From Demequina aurantiaca (lineage in GTDB: Bacteria; Actinomycetota; Actinomycetes; Actinomycetales; Demequinaceae), in contig NZ_BBRF01000001.1 of the NCBI RefSeq assembly GCF_000975135.1, positions 1,490,380 to 1,554,379 of the forward strand: 64,000 nucleotides of DNA, in the 5' to 3' direction. A program made the translations under genes and the position numbers. Below, piece after piece: positions 36,282 to 44,645 of the stretch (position 1 is the first letter of the stretch; the number at the start of each line of letters is the position of its first letter). The notes below the pieces were generated by a model. That model saw only the letters and a list, made by a program, of their open reading frames with translations. It was not told where the DNA came from and did no database searches.

Positions 36282-36815
36282 CTAGTCCTCGCGCTCGGTG
36301 CGGACCGTATCAATCTGCGCCGCCAGTCGAGCCCACTCGATCTTGATGCAGCGATTTTGCACACCTACCAGGCCAGCCTCGCGTGCGCGCTCGATCGCCG
36401 CGTCGTTGACGACCCCCAACTGAAGCCACAGCATGTGAGCGTCGGCCGCCACGGCATCGTCCGCAATGGGATCGACGTATTCGGCGCGGCGGAACACGTC
36501 GACGATGTCCGGGGGCGTGGGGAGGTCGGCGATGGAGTCGTAGAAGGCGTGCCCGAGGATCTCGGCCTCGCCGCCCGCAGGGTTGACCAGGAAGACCTCA
36601 AGGGGAGTGTTCTCGATGAGCCAGACTGCGATCTGGTGGCTCGTGCGCTCCTCGTGGGGAGAGGCACCCACAACTGCGATGGTCTTGGCAGCGGCGAGCG
36701 CCTCAACGAGCAACTCGTCGCCGGGGGCCTGAGCCGAGGTGGGCATCGGGCAGGACTCGGCGGGGGCATCGGACGGGACCGTGATGCCGGCGCCAGGAAT
36801 CGTGGTTTCGCTCAT
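36282..36815 (-). CDS. CoA-binding domain protein (YccU-like)
   Basis: A 177-residue Rossmann-like CoA_binding_2 protein. The nucleotide-binding start IAVVGASPHEERTSH is near residue 46, then VFLVNPAGG, PDIVDVFRRAEYV and the conserved end NRCIKIEW. The first 35 residues are a Pro/Ala-rich extension. The biochemical role of this family is not established. It is transcribed from a region with several strong hairpins and ends 21 bases before the second eis-like gene starts. Confidence 0.82.
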   Translation of the reverse strand: MSETTIPGAGITVPSDAPAESCPMPTSAQAPGDELLVEALAAAKTIAVVGASPHEERTSHQIAVWLIENTPLEVFLVNPAGGEAEILGHAFYDSIADLPTPPDIVDVFRRAEYVDPIADDAVAADAHMLWLQLGVVNDAAIERAREAGLVGVQNRCIKIEWARLAAQIDTVRTERED

Positions 36816-36876
36816 ACCGAATCAAACCACGCGACGGCGTAGGTCATTCCCGCAAGAAGCGGCCGTGAAGCAATGA

Positions 36877-37002
36877 AAGCCCCCGGCCGCGTGGCCGAGG
36901 GCTTGCATTGTCGGGTGTGGCTGAGGGATCACACCCGAGTTTGGGGAGCCATGCCCCCCAAATGGGGGGCAGTGGTTCGGGTTCAGACTAGGCGCTAGCG
37001 CC
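36877..37002 (-). promoter_or_regulatory. Cluster of hairpins between cysE and the CoA-binding gene
   Basis: Within the 252-base gap lie, in order: an AAGCCC..GGGCTT hairpin at 36877-36904, a 9-bp stem TCGGGTGTG/CACACCCGA at 36911-36938, a tight 9-bp stem TGCCCCCCA-AA-TGGGGGGCA at 36952-36971, and the 12-bp palindrome GGCGCTAGCGCC at 36991-37002. One or more can end the cysK-cysE transcript. The others would sit in the leader of the CoA-binding gene, so some may be regulatory. Confidence 0.5.
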
Positions 37003-37067
37003 CCTCAGCGTGACCTGATTCAGCAATTTCGTGAAACCCACCAAAAACCGCTGCCTCAAAAACCCGA

Positions 37068-37712
37068 TTAGATGTAGTACATCGCAGGTTCGCGCACCTC
37101 GGGCGGCTCGTCGAGGTCCGGGTGCTTGTGCGAGTCCCCGGAGTCAACCGCGGAGGCTGCGGTGGACGCCTCCTTCTCGGCGGGGTGGTTGCGGATCTTG
37201 GCGGGAATTCCCACCGCGGTCGCGCCATCCGGCACGTCCTTGACCACCACGGCGTTGGAGCCGATGCGGGCGTCGCAGCCCACGTGCACGGCTCCAAGTA
37301 CTTTCGCTCCTGCGCCGATGACCACGCGGTCACCCACAGTGGGGTGGCGCTTGCCGGGACTCATGGTGGTCCCGCCAAGCGTGACGCCGTGGAACAGCAA
37401 GACGTCGTTGCCGACCACGGCGGTCTCGCCGATGACGACGCCCATACCGTGGTCGATGAAGACGCGACGGCCCAGCGTCGCACCGGGGTGAATCTCGATT
37501 CCGGTGCGACGGCGGGCGGCCTGCGACCACAAACGCCCATAGGTCTTCATTCCGTGGTTCCACAGCCAGTGCGCAGCACGATGGTGCCAGATGGCGTGAA
37601 GGCCCTGGTAAGACGCGACAATGACTAGCGTGGAGCGGGCCGCGGGGTCGCGGTCGTGCACCGTGCGAATGTCTTCGACGGCGAGCTTCAGGAAGCCGAT
37701 GCGTGTACTCAT
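37068..37712 (-). CDS. cysE: Serine O-acetyltransferase (short form)
   Basis: A 214-residue CysE converting serine and acetyl-CoA to O-acetylserine, the first committed step of cysteine synthesis. The hexapeptide beta-helix is clear ([22 protein letters not shown], with the catalytic His/Asp region, and [11 protein letters not shown]). It is the short form without the long N-terminal helical domain. The C-terminal tail is hydrophilic and ends MYYI; a terminal Ile is what CysE inserts into the CysK active site to form the cysteine synthase complex. It starts 34 bases after cysK. Confidence 0.94.
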   Translation of the reverse strand: MSTRIGFLKLAVEDIRTVHDRDPAARSTLVIVASYQGLHAIWHHRAAHWLWNHGMKTYGRLWSQAARRRTGIEIHPGATLGRRVFIDHGMGVVIGETAVVGNDVLLFHGVTLGGTTMSPGKRHPTVGDRVVIGAGAKVLGAVHVGCDARIGSNAVVVKDVPDGATAVGIPAKIRNHPAEKEASTAASAVDSGDSHKHPDLDEPPEVREPAMYYI

Positions 37713-37746
37713 GAAGTGAGACCTGGGGTGTCCTTTGGGTAGTGAA

Positions 37747-38682
37747 TTAGTCCATCAGGTCGGCGTAGAGCACCGAGCTGAGGTAGCGCTCACCGAACGA
37801 CGGGATCACCGTGACGATGGTCTTGCCCTTGTTCTCGGGACGCTTGGCGATTTCGATGGCAGCGTGGATGGCCGCGCCGGAGGAGATGCCCACCAGGAGT
37901 CCCTCCTTGCGAGCCGCAGCGCGTGCGGTGGCGATGGCGGTCTCAGAGTCGACGTCGAACACCTCGTCGTAGATCTCCTGGTTGAGGATCTCGGGGATGA
38001 AGTTCGCGCCAAGGCCCTGAATCTTGTGCGGGCCGGCCTCGCCACCGTTGAGGATGGCGGACTCCTTGGGCTCCACGGCGATGACCTGGATCTCCGGGTT
38101 CTTGGCCTTGAGTACCTCGCCTACGCCGGTGATGGTTCCGCCGGTGCCGATGCCGGCAACGAAGATGTCGACCTTGCCGTCGGTGTCGGCCCAGATCTCC
38201 TCAGCGGTGGTCTTGCGGTGGATCTCGGGGTTGGCGGCGTTTGCGAACTGCTTGGCGAGGATCGAGCCGGGGCGCTCCGCGGCGATCTTCTCGGCAGCGG
38301 CGACAGCGCCGGACATGCCCTCGGGGCCGGGGGTCAGCACCAACTCGGCGCCAAAGGCGCGGAGCAGGCCGCGACGCTCGCGCGACATCGTCTCTGGCAT
38401 CGCGAGGACCACGTTGTAGCCGCGGGCCGCGCCGACCATGGCGAGCGCGATACCGGTGTTGCCCGAGGTTGCCTCGACGATGGTGCCGCCGGCCTTGAGC
38501 TCGCCCGATGCCTCGGCAGCATCGACAATCGCGACACCCAGGCGGTCCTTCACAGAGTTGGCGGGGTTGTAGAACTCGAGCTTGCCCAGGATCGTCGCGT
38601 CGACGCCGTCGGCGAGCGCGTTGATCTTAACGAGCGGGGTGTTGCCGATCAGGTCGGTGATGTTTTCGTAGATTCTTGCCAT
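37747..38682 (-). CDS. cysK: Cysteine synthase A
   Basis: A 311-residue PLP enzyme making cysteine from O-acetylserine and sulfide. The PLP lysine is in NPANSVKDR, phosphate-binding [10 protein letters not shown] and [10 protein letters not shown] are intact, and the usual entry motif GNTPLVKI is at residues 11-18. The ATG at 38682 has AAGGA seven bases before it; a longer frame with [10 protein letters not shown] upstream is the untranslated leader. It is followed by cysE and preceded by a Cys-rich leader peptide and an RNA stem, which suggest feedback by cysteine supply. Confidence 0.95.
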   Translation of the reverse strand: MARIYENITDLIGNTPLVKINALADGVDATILGKLEFYNPANSVKDRLGVAIVDAAEASGELKAGGTIVEATSGNTGIALAMVGAARGYNVVLAMPETMSRERRGLLRAFGAELVLTPGPEGMSGAVAAAEKIAAERPGSILAKQFANAANPEIHRKTTAEEIWADTDGKVDIFVAGIGTGGTITGVGEVLKAKNPEIQVIAVEPKESAILNGGEAGPHKIQGLGANFIPEILNQEIYDEVFDVDSETAIATARAAARKEGLLVGISSGAAIHAAIEIAKRPENKGKTIVTVIPSFGERYLSSVLYADLMD

Positions 38683-38737
38683 GAGGGTTTCCTTAAGGGA
38701 GTAGTGCCGTGTGTGAACTGTGATGAACAACGCAGAT

Positions 38738-38818
38738 GTATCGCGAATCGATACCGGGGCGAGCGCTAACGTGCCTGACGGGGCTCCAGTGGCCGCGGGG
38801 CGTGAGTTGTCAGCGCTC
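38738..38818 (-). promoter_or_regulatory. Structured leader between the Cys-rich peptide and cysK
   Basis: On the RNA, GAGCGCUGAC (38818-38809) can pair with GUUAGCGCUC (38770-38761), 10 bp with one G-U pair. The left arm starts at the last base of the leader peptide stop codon. A second small hairpin GTATCG-N5-CGATAC lies at 38738-38754. A ribosome stalled on the Cys codons would stand just upstream of the first stem, while one terminating at the stop would cover its left arm. The layout suits attenuation or translational coupling. Confidence 0.55.
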
Positions 38819-38928
38819 TACTGACAGCTGCAGCCCTCGGTACACATGCAAGCGCACATGCAGGAGGGCTGGGCACAGGACAGGACGGCAGGAGCGGACG
38901 TCATGACGACGTGGCTCCGGTTGCTCAT
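38818..38928 (-). CDS. Cys-rich leader peptide (putative cysteine sensor) upstream of cysK
   Basis: A 36-residue open frame on the cysK strand, ATG at 38928 with AGAGG about 8 bases upstream, stop TAG at 38818. Seven of its last 19 codons are Cys, clustered as CMCACMC then CSC. It has no transport signal. Cys-rich upstream peptides that sense Cys-tRNA and control sulfur genes are known in mycobacteria, and this one precedes cysK-cysE, the exact pathway whose product it would sense. A shorter start at 38904 keeps all the Cys codons. Confidence 0.78.
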   Translation of the reverse strand: MSNRSHVVMTSAPAVLSCAQPSCMCACMCTEGCSCQ

Positions 38929-38958
38929 CTCACTGACCTCTCGTGTGCGGTAATTGTC

Positions 38959-38987
38959 AGAGTAGCGGCGCACGGCCGATGCGGCAA
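38959..38987 (-). promoter_or_regulatory. Candidate promoter of the leader-cysK-cysE transcript
   Basis: On the minus strand TTGCCG (38987-38982) and TACTCT (38964-38959) are 17 bases apart, the ideal spacing. Transcription would begin near 38952, about 24 bases before the leader peptide ATG, placing the peptide and its stem at the start of the mRNA. The -35 box is part of a 15-bp sequence that also occurs at 25164-25178. Confidence 0.45.
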
Positions 38988-39081
38988 GCGGCACCGCGCG
39001 CCCCTCGCCGCCGCTCGGCGAGACTCGGCGAAACGGGACTACGCTGGTCTTGTCGACGAGGGAGTCGAGCAGGGGGAGGCC

Positions 39082-39549
39082 ATGGCTGGTCATAAAGTTG
39101 AGGTAGCGAGGGAGATCCTGGCCGCGCCCGAACAGGTATGGGCGGTGCTCACGGATATCGATGCGGCGCCCAAAGTGCTGTCGAGCGTCGTCTCGGTGGA
39201 GCGAGTAGGGGGCCCCGACTACGACGTCGGAACGCGGTGGCGCGAGACTCGCCGCATGTTTGGCAAGGTCGAGATCGAGGAGATGTGGGTCACGGAGGCG
39301 ATCGAGCCGCGATCCACCACCATCGTGGCGGATTCCGGCGGCACGCGATATACCACCGTGTTTACGTGTGTCCCTAGTGAATTGGGCGTGGAGCTGAGCG
39401 TAGAGTTCTCGGCATCGACGCCCCATCCGAAGTTGGGCCAACGCGTTGGTTGGGCAGTGTTCGGCAAGATCGGCATGAAGGCCACCGAGAATGCCCTGAA
39501 ACAGGATCTCGAAGACATCGCCACGGCCGCGGAGAGCGCCAGAAGGTAA
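39082..39549 (+). CDS. SRPBCC (START-like/polyketide cyclase) family protein
   Basis: A 155-residue helix-grip protein of the SRPBCC superfamily, which binds hydrophobic ligands in a deep pocket. The pattern is typical: VEVAREILAAPEQVWAVLTDID at the N-terminus, a central beta-sheet, and a long C-terminal helix (ATENALKQDLEDIATAAES). The ligand is unknown. The ATG at 39082 follows a GGGGGAGG purine run. It stops 4 bases before the next gene. Confidence 0.82.
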   Translation: MAGHKVEVAREILAAPEQVWAVLTDIDAAPKVLSSVVSVERVGGPDYDVGTRWRETRRMFGKVEIEEMWVTEAIEPRSTTIVADSGGTRYTTVFTCVPSELGVELSVEFSASTPHPKLGQRVGWAVFGKIGMKATENALKQDLEDIATAAESARR

Positions 39550-39553
39550 GGAC

Positions 39554-39976
39554 ATGAGCTGGTTTTCTTTTGGTGACATCAATTGGATAGCCGTGATCGT
39601 CGCGACCATTGCCCAGTTCGTCGTGGGCGCCGTGTGGTACCACCCCAGGGTGGTGGGGCGCGCCTGGATGAAGCAGGTAGGGCTCAACGAGCAGGACGTA
39701 GCGTCCGCCGATGGTGGGCCCGGTCGCTATGTGGCCACGGGTGTAGTGGCGCTCATTACCGCCGTCGTCATGAACGTACTGATGTGGGAGCTTGGTGTCG
39801 GCTCCGTCGTCGGTGGCATCGTCTTTGGGCTCTTCGTTGGCGCAGTATTCCGCCTCGGTGCCCACGTCATTCACAACGGCTTCGCGCTGCGCGGCCAGCG
39901 CCTGTCCGTCATTGACGGCCTGCAGGACATGGTGGCGCTTGCTGCCGTGGGCGCTGTTATCGGTGCGTTTATCTAG
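39554..39976 (+). CDS. DUF1761 family membrane protein
   Basis: A 140-residue four-helix membrane protein. The N-terminal helix begins INWIAVIVATIAQFVVGAVWYHP, and this WY-P element after helix 1 is characteristic of DUF1761. Three more helices run through residues 60-140. Function is unknown for the family. The ATG at 39554 has AAGGA just upstream; it is in operon with the SRPBCC gene. Confidence 0.82.
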   Translation: MSWFSFGDINWIAVIVATIAQFVVGAVWYHPRVVGRAWMKQVGLNEQDVASADGGPGRYVATGVVALITAVVMNVLMWELGVGSVVGGIVFGLFVGAVFRLGAHVIHNGFALRGQRLSVIDGLQDMVALAAVGAVIGAFI

Positions 39977-40006
39977 GGATCTCATCGAGGTGCCCGGAGA
40001 AAGACG

Positions 40007-40035
40007 AGGAGCCGGGCCCTAGGGACCCGGCTCCT
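40007..40035. terminator. Terminator between the DUF1761 gene and tRNA-Gly
   Basis: AGGAGCCGGG pairs with CCCGGCTCCT over a 9-nt loop, a 10-bp perfect stem, 31 bases past the DUF1761 stop. It also faces the 3' end of the tRNA-Gly gene on the other strand and can serve both. Confidence 0.8.
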
Positions 40036-40091
40036 GCTGTCTCAATCACGTGCGTCGTGCCGGATGAGAAGTCCGGCCGCGCTGCTCGTGG

Positions 40092-40162
40092 AGCGGGTGA
40101 CGAGAATCGAACTCGCATCATTAGTTTGGAAGACTAAGGCTTTACCACTAAGCTACACCCGC
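40092..40162 (-). tRNA. tRNA-Gly (anticodon TCC)
   Basis: A 71-base cloverleaf on the minus strand. Acceptor stem GCGGGTG/CACCCGC, D arm GCTT-AGTGGTAA-AGC, anticodon stem TTAGT/ACTAA with loop CTTCCAA, T arm with GTTCGATTC. The CCA end is not encoded. Confidence 0.96.
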
Positions 40163-40258
40163 ATTTGACGGGGACCTTCGTTAGGAAGAATCACCGGCGC
40201 GTACTAGAGTAGCGGAGCCTGGCCGATGTTGGGAAACCGGATCGAAGTTTGAGCCGGA

Positions 40259-40332
40259 CGGGGTGTAGCGCAGCTTGGTAGCGCATCTGTTTTGGGAACA
40301 GAGGGTCGCAGGTTCAAATCCTGTCACCCCGA
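40259..40332 (+). tRNA. tRNA-Pro (anticodon TGG)
   Basis: A 74-base cloverleaf. Acceptor stem CGGGGTG/CACCCCG, D arm with AGCTTGGTAGCGC, anticodon stem TCTGT/ACAGA with loop TTTGGGA, T arm with GGTTCAAATCC. The CCA end is not encoded. It is divergent from tRNA-Gly and marks the left edge of the accessory block. Confidence 0.96.
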
Positions 40333-40337
40333 CATAC

Positions 40338-40380
40338 TGACTAAGGGACTGCCTGCGGGTGGTCCCTTAGTCATTTTTTT
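40338..40380 (+). terminator. Intrinsic terminator of tRNA-Pro
   Basis: TGACTAAGGGAC and GTCCCTTAGTCA form a perfect 12-bp stem around a 12-nt loop, followed by seven T residues (40374-40380). It starts 6 bases after the tRNA. Confidence 0.95.
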
Positions 40381-40597
40381 GGAATGTGCTGCAGGATCTA
40401 GGCAAGCGGAGTTTTGGCGGGACGTCGATGTCTCGTGTTCCCCAGAAAAATCCGTTGATGTGACGTTGCCCAATTTGTTCGTCGTGAGGAATGCGGATGA
40501 ACGGGAGAAGGTTTGATCCTAAGGACAGTGCCTTAGGTCTCACGGCCTGATCCGCTCACCGTCCCATTGCGGGGCGATCCAAGGGAGGAACGCGGCG
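40381..40597 (+). promoter_or_regulatory. Leader region of the SbnA-like operon with a hairpin
   Basis: These 217 bases are AT-richer than the flanks and hold no credible gene. CCTAAGG-ACAGTG-CCTTAGG at 40518-40537 is a perfect 7-bp hairpin, 60 bases before the first start codon; it may be an operator or leader stem. GGGAGGA at 40583-40589 is the ribosome-binding site of the first gene. No tRNA-derived direct repeat was found. Confidence 0.45.
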
Positions 40598-41632
40598 ATG
40601 ACAACTGATGGAACAGTGCAGGCGCTGAGCATGCCGAGCGTCGCGATTCATGGGGGTTACCTCCCCACGCCAGCGACCCAGCTTGACAAGCTATTTCCTG
40701 GCAGCGGAGTGCGGCTCCATGCCAAGCTCGATCAACTCCAACTGTCGGGCAGCACCAAGGAGCGCACTGCGCAGTTTTTGCTGGACTCCCTTGAGCACAG
40801 CGGAGCCTTGATTCCAGGCGGAACCGTAGTGGAATCGACCTCGGGAAACTTAGGTATGGCACTTGCACGCCAATGCACGCAACGAGGCTACGCATTTGTC
40901 GCGGTGATCGATGGGCGTGCCAACATTGCGGCGACCAAGACCATGGCGGCCTTTGGCGCACGAGTGGAAATGGTCGCGACTCCTTCCGACGGCAACCGGC
41001 TACGCGCCCGTGTGCAACGAGTGGAGCAGTTGTTGGCGGAGATTCCCGGGGCCGTGACCACCAATCAGTACGGCAGCATCGCCAATCCGTCCGCCCATGC
41101 CAGCACCACGCTGCCCGAACTCGTCGCCTCCCTGGGCGGCCCGCCTGACCACCTCTACGTCGCGATGAGCACCACCGGAAGCCTGCTCGGTTGCCAGCTG
41201 GCTATTGAGCGTGCAGGCTGGGCGACGCGACTCGTGGGAGTTGATGCGGAGGGCTCGGCGCTCTTTGGTGGAGCGTTGGGGGAACGCAAACTGCCTGGCC
41301 TGGGCGCAGGGTTCGCCACCCCCCTTTCACAGCAGGCTCGTCCCGACGCGATACATCGCATCAGCGAGGCCGACATGGTCCGCGGGTGCCGGCTCCTTGC
41401 TCGCCGAGAGGGACTTATGGCGGGTGCGTCAACAGGAGCAATCGTCGCCGCGATCGGCTACGACTTGCCCACGTTGCGGCCCGGCGCGTCCGTCGCGATG
41501 CTTGTGCATGACGGCGGTGGCGCCTACCTTCCCACGGTGTACGACGACGACTGGGTGCGCGCCCAGATCGCTGGCGCAGAGGCGGCCATCGCGGTGACCG
41601 AAGCACCCAATCCCTTCGCCGGCAAGGCATGA
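40598..41632 (+). CDS. SbnA-like PLP-dependent synthase (cysteine synthase superfamily)
   Basis: A 344-residue fold-type II PLP enzyme. The lysine is K54 in LSGSTKERTA, PLP phosphate is held by TSGNLGMALA, and the usual GTGGT loop is replaced by MSTTGSLLGC. These departures from CysK resemble SbnA, which joins O-phosphoserine and glutamate on the way to 2,3-diaminopropionate. The real substrates are not proven. The ATG at 40598 has GGGAGGA upstream. It overlaps the next gene (ATGA). A broken, inverted homologue lies downstream of the operon. Confidence 0.82.
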   Translation: MTTDGTVQALSMPSVAIHGGYLPTPATQLDKLFPGSGVRLHAKLDQLQLSGSTKERTAQFLLDSLEHSGALIPGGTVVESTSGNLGMALARQCTQRGYAFVAVIDGRANIAATKTMAAFGARVEMVATPSDGNRLRARVQRVEQLLAEIPGAVTTNQYGSIANPSAHASTTLPELVASLGGPPDHLYVAMSTTGSLLGCQLAIERAGWATRLVGVDAEGSALFGGALGERKLPGLGAGFATPLSQQARPDAIHRISEADMVRGCRLLARREGLMAGASTGAIVAAIGYDLPTLRPGASVAMLVHDGGGAYLPTVYDDDWVRAQIAGAEAAIAVTEAPNPFAGKA

Positions 41633-43239
41633 GTCTGGAGTCGAGGCGCGAGGTGGCCGACCTTGTCGTAGTGGGCGGGGGGCCTCGTGCGCTCTACGCG
41701 CTCGCAGACCTCGACGACGAATTGGCGCGCCGCGACTGCGTGGCCGGCCGCCGCCGACTGCGCGTGACGGTGCTCGAGACCGGCACGACCGGAGCTGGTG
41801 CCGTGTGGGAGCCCAGCCAACCCGATCACCTACTCATGAACGTCGATTCGCGGATTGTCGATGCCTCGTGCGCTTCCGTTTCCCACACCTTCGAACAGTG
41901 GCAAGGGGGCGACCGACCGTCCTTTCCACCGCGCGCGGAGGTGGGGCGCTACCTCGCGTGGGCCTTTTCGCGTCTGAGCGAGTCGCCACGCCTCGAGGTG
42001 ACCCGCCGACGTGCTCGGGTGACTGCCGTGCGCAGCGATGGCGGGTGGTGGTTGTGCGAGACGGAGCATGCGGACGGACAGCGGGCCGCCCCTGAGCGCT
42101 CGCGCCATGTTTTGCTCGCCACTGGGCACGCCGGCGGCGCGAATATCGACCATGCCGCCATGGCCGATGCGTCGCGCGGGCCGGCTCCAGGCGTGGAGGT
42201 GGTGGTGCTTGGGGCATCGCTCACGGCGTTCGACGTGGTCATGGACCTGACGGTGGGGCGCGGCGGTGCGTGGGTCGAGGACGACTCGGTGATTGCCGGT
42301 GTCCGCTACGTCCGAGCGGGGGCCGAGCCCTCGTCGATCACGCTTGTTTCGCGCTCCGGGGAGCCGATGCTACCCAAGCCGGTCAACCTTCCAGCTTCAG
42401 TTCCCGAGGCGGTGCGGGAACATACGTCGGGTTTGCTATCTGGCTCAACCCCGGATGACGCGTGGTGGTCAGTGCTGGCCGATGCGGCGGTGGCGGCTGC
42501 AGAGGCGGCCGGGGTGAACGTAAGCGCGGGACGACTCTGGGAGCGTCTTGACGGTCCCGCGCCGCAGCGCGTTGACGAGCGTTGGGACCGCGACGTGGCG
42601 CGTGCTGTGGGCCAGGTCGATGACGACCCCGCCTGGTGGTGGGGTCGCGCCTGGTCCGCGGGATACGCGGACGTAGTGCGCTCACTCGAGCGAGCCCCGC
42701 GCGACCGAGCTTCATGGATGCGATGGCGCGCCCGCGCCGTGACGCTCGAACGGTGGGCCTTTGGGCCGCCACTCGACACACATCGTCGGCTGCTTGCCCT
42801 GCGGGAAGCAGGACTCTTGCGCGTCGTGCGGGGGACGGGCCCAGCCGTGAATGGCGCCCAAGCCGTCGTGATCGACGCCTTCACCCGAGCGCCAGGTGTC
42901 AGTGACTCCCCACAGCCTTGGAATGGTGAGGCCAAGCAGCAAGGACCGGGCAGAGAGCCCTGGGACGGACTGCTGGCTGATGGAAACGTGATGGTGCGCC
43001 CTGGCGAGCGTGGGGTGCTGACCTCGCGGGAGGCGACCTGCGTGAACTCCGACGGAGCCTTGAGTGAGGGACTCGCGACGCTAGGTAGGCCCACTGAGGA
43101 TCCGGTGATTGGTCATGACTCTCTCCAGAGGCGACTGCACGGTGACTCACGGCGATGGGCCCGGGCGCTCGCGAGCACGTGGCTCAAGGAACTCGACCAG
43201 AAATTTGCTGAACCGACAAAGGTGGGAACACGTGACTGA
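41629..43239 (+). CDS. FAD/NAD(P)-binding protein of the SbnA-like operon
   Basis: A 536-residue flavoprotein-like protein. The N-terminal dinucleotide fold is VVVGGGPRALYAL (about residue 14), then HLLMNVDSRI. A second dinucleotide-binding fold VVVLGASLTAFDVVMDL is near residue 198. The pattern fits the NAD_binding_9 group, whose reactions are mostly unknown; it may oxidise the product of the PLP synthase, as SbnB does by another fold. Both its ends overlap neighbours (4 bases before, 8 after), so the three proteins are made together. Confidence 0.78.
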   Translation: MSLESRREVADLVVVGGGPRALYALADLDDELARRDCVAGRRRLRVTVLETGTTGAGAVWEPSQPDHLLMNVDSRIVDASCASVSHTFEQWQGGDRPSFPPRAEVGRYLAWAFSRLSESPRLEVTRRRARVTAVRSDGGWWLCETEHADGQRAAPERSRHVLLATGHAGGANIDHAAMADASRGPAPGVEVVVLGASLTAFDVVMDLTVGRGGAWVEDDSVIAGVRYVRAGAEPSSITLVSRSGEPMLPKPVNLPASVPEAVREHTSGLLSGSTPDDAWWSVLADAAVAAAEAAGVNVSAGRLWERLDGPAPQRVDERWDRDVARAVGQVDDDPAWWWGRAWSAGYADVVRSLERAPRDRASWMRWRARAVTLERWAFGPPLDTHRRLLALREAGLLRVVRGTGPAVNGAQAVVIDAFTRAPGVSDSPQPWNGEAKQQGPGREPWDGLLADGNVMVRPGERGVLTSREATCVNSDGALSEGLATLGRPTEDPVIGHDSLQRRLHGDSRRWARALASTWLKELDQKFAEPTKVGTRD

Positions 43240-44644
43240 TCAGGCGCAAGTGAGGTGCGAGGGGATGGTTCCTCTCAAAGCACGAACAGAGGCGTGGATG
43301 GAAGACCTGCTCGACGACGCTGAGGAGTGCGCCACGCTGCTCGAAGAGCATGGCTCTCCCCTCAACGTCCTCGACTTCTCGCCGCTTGCCCGCAACGCAT
43401 CCGAGTTGATCGATGCTGCGCAACAGGACGGAGTGAGGCTTGGCGTCTACGTCGCGCGCAAGGCAAATAAGGCGCTCGGACTGGTCAAGGCGGCCAGTGC
43501 CGCCGGCCTGGGACTCGACGTCGCGTCGCTCGCCGAGCTACGCCAGTGCCTGGACTTGGGTGTTGCAGGTGACGCCATCATCGTCACCGCGGCCGTGAAG
43601 TCGCGAGCGCTCATTCGGCTCGCTATCGATGCTGGGGCGACCGTGAGCCTCGACAATGCCGACGAGCTCGACGACGTGGTGATGGAATCGAGCAGGGGCC
43701 GGAGCCGCGCAAAGGTGGCAATGCGGCTGGCGTCCTCCGACCCATCGATCCCGCCTACAAGGTTTGGCCTCACGGCGACTCAGTGGGACAGCGCGCTTGC
43801 CAAAGTAGACGCCAAGACACTGCGAATCGAGGGCATTCACTTCCATCTCAACGCCTACAGTGCCCAGGATCGCGCGGTGGTCTTGCGCGAGGCCCTCGGG
43901 TGGACGGACCGCCTACGTGTCGCTGGCCACCCCATTGCGTTCATCGATATGGGTGGTGGCATTCCCATGAGCTACCTGGCAGACGAGGGCCAGTGGCGCG
44001 ACTTCTGGAGGAGCCTCGCGGCCGACGGCGCCGGCACTCTCACGTGGCGCGGGGACCGCCTGGGACTCACCGACCCGGAGGCCGAACGTCCATCGGGCAC
44101 GCTCTACCCGTATTGGCAGCAACCGGTCAGGGGTGCCTGGCTACGAGAGATATTGCGGGCGCCGGGAATCAACGGAGAGACCATTGCGGCCGACCTAGCC
44201 AAGCGGAGCCTCGAACTGCGATGCGAGCCTGGGCGCTCCGTCCTGGACGGGTGCGGCATGACCCTGGCCCAGGTGGCGTTCCGCAAGTCGACCAGCGACG
44301 GGATTCCGCTGGTCGGGCTACACATGAACCGCACACAAGTGCGGTCCACGTCCGTTGACTTCCTACTTGATCTTCGCTGGGTACGGCCCGCCGATGCTGG
44401 CCAGCCGAGCGCGCCCTTTCACGGCTTCCTGGTGGGCGCCTATTGCGTCGAGGAGGAGTTGCTAATGCGACGACGCCTGCGATTCGACGACGGGGTCGCG
44501 CGCGGCGACATCGCAGCGTTCATCAACACCGGCGGATACCTGATGCACATCCTGGAGAGCGCCTCCCATCAGTTGCCGCTGGCTGTGAATGTGGTGCGCG
44601 GTGGCGGGGGATGGGTGCGCGACGAGATTGATATGACGTTGTGA
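43232..44644 (+). CDS. Fold-type III PLP-dependent decarboxylase (Y4yA-like)
   Basis: A 470-residue alanine-racemase-fold enzyme of the ornithine/diaminopimelate decarboxylase superfamily. The Schiff-base lysine is K77 in ARKANK; PLP phosphate is bound by IDMGGG (about 240) and CEPGRS (about 331); the partner-subunit Cys and Tyr appear in GAYCVEEELL and NTGGYLMH. It is longer than typical decarboxylases and resembles the Y4yA group. In siderophore pathways such an enzyme (SbnH) decarboxylates a diamino-acid conjugate. The start is GTG at 43232 inside the end of the FAD gene; a longer frame from 43109 is shadow. Confidence 0.82.
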   Translation: MTDQAQVRCEGMVPLKARTEAWMEDLLDDAEECATLLEEHGSPLNVLDFSPLARNASELIDAAQQDGVRLGVYVARKANKALGLVKAASAAGLGLDVASLAELRQCLDLGVAGDAIIVTAAVKSRALIRLAIDAGATVSLDNADELDDVVMESSRGRSRAKVAMRLASSDPSIPPTRFGLTATQWDSALAKVDAKTLRIEGIHFHLNAYSAQDRAVVLREALGWTDRLRVAGHPIAFIDMGGGIPMSYLADEGQWRDFWRSLAADGAGTLTWRGDRLGLTDPEAERPSGTLYPYWQQPVRGAWLREILRAPGINGETIAADLAKRSLELRCEPGRSVLDGCGMTLAQVAFRKSTSDGIPLVGLHMNRTQVRSTSVDFLLDLRWVRPADAGQPSAPFHGFLVGAYCVEEELLMRRRLRFDDGVARGDIAAFINTGGYLMHILESASHQLPLAVNVVRGGGGWVRDEIDMTL

Positions 44645-44645
44645 G

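Noticed and set aside
40292..40516. A 74-codon frame starting inside tRNA-Pro
   Set aside because: It begins within the tRNA, crosses the intrinsic terminator and has no ribosome-binding site.
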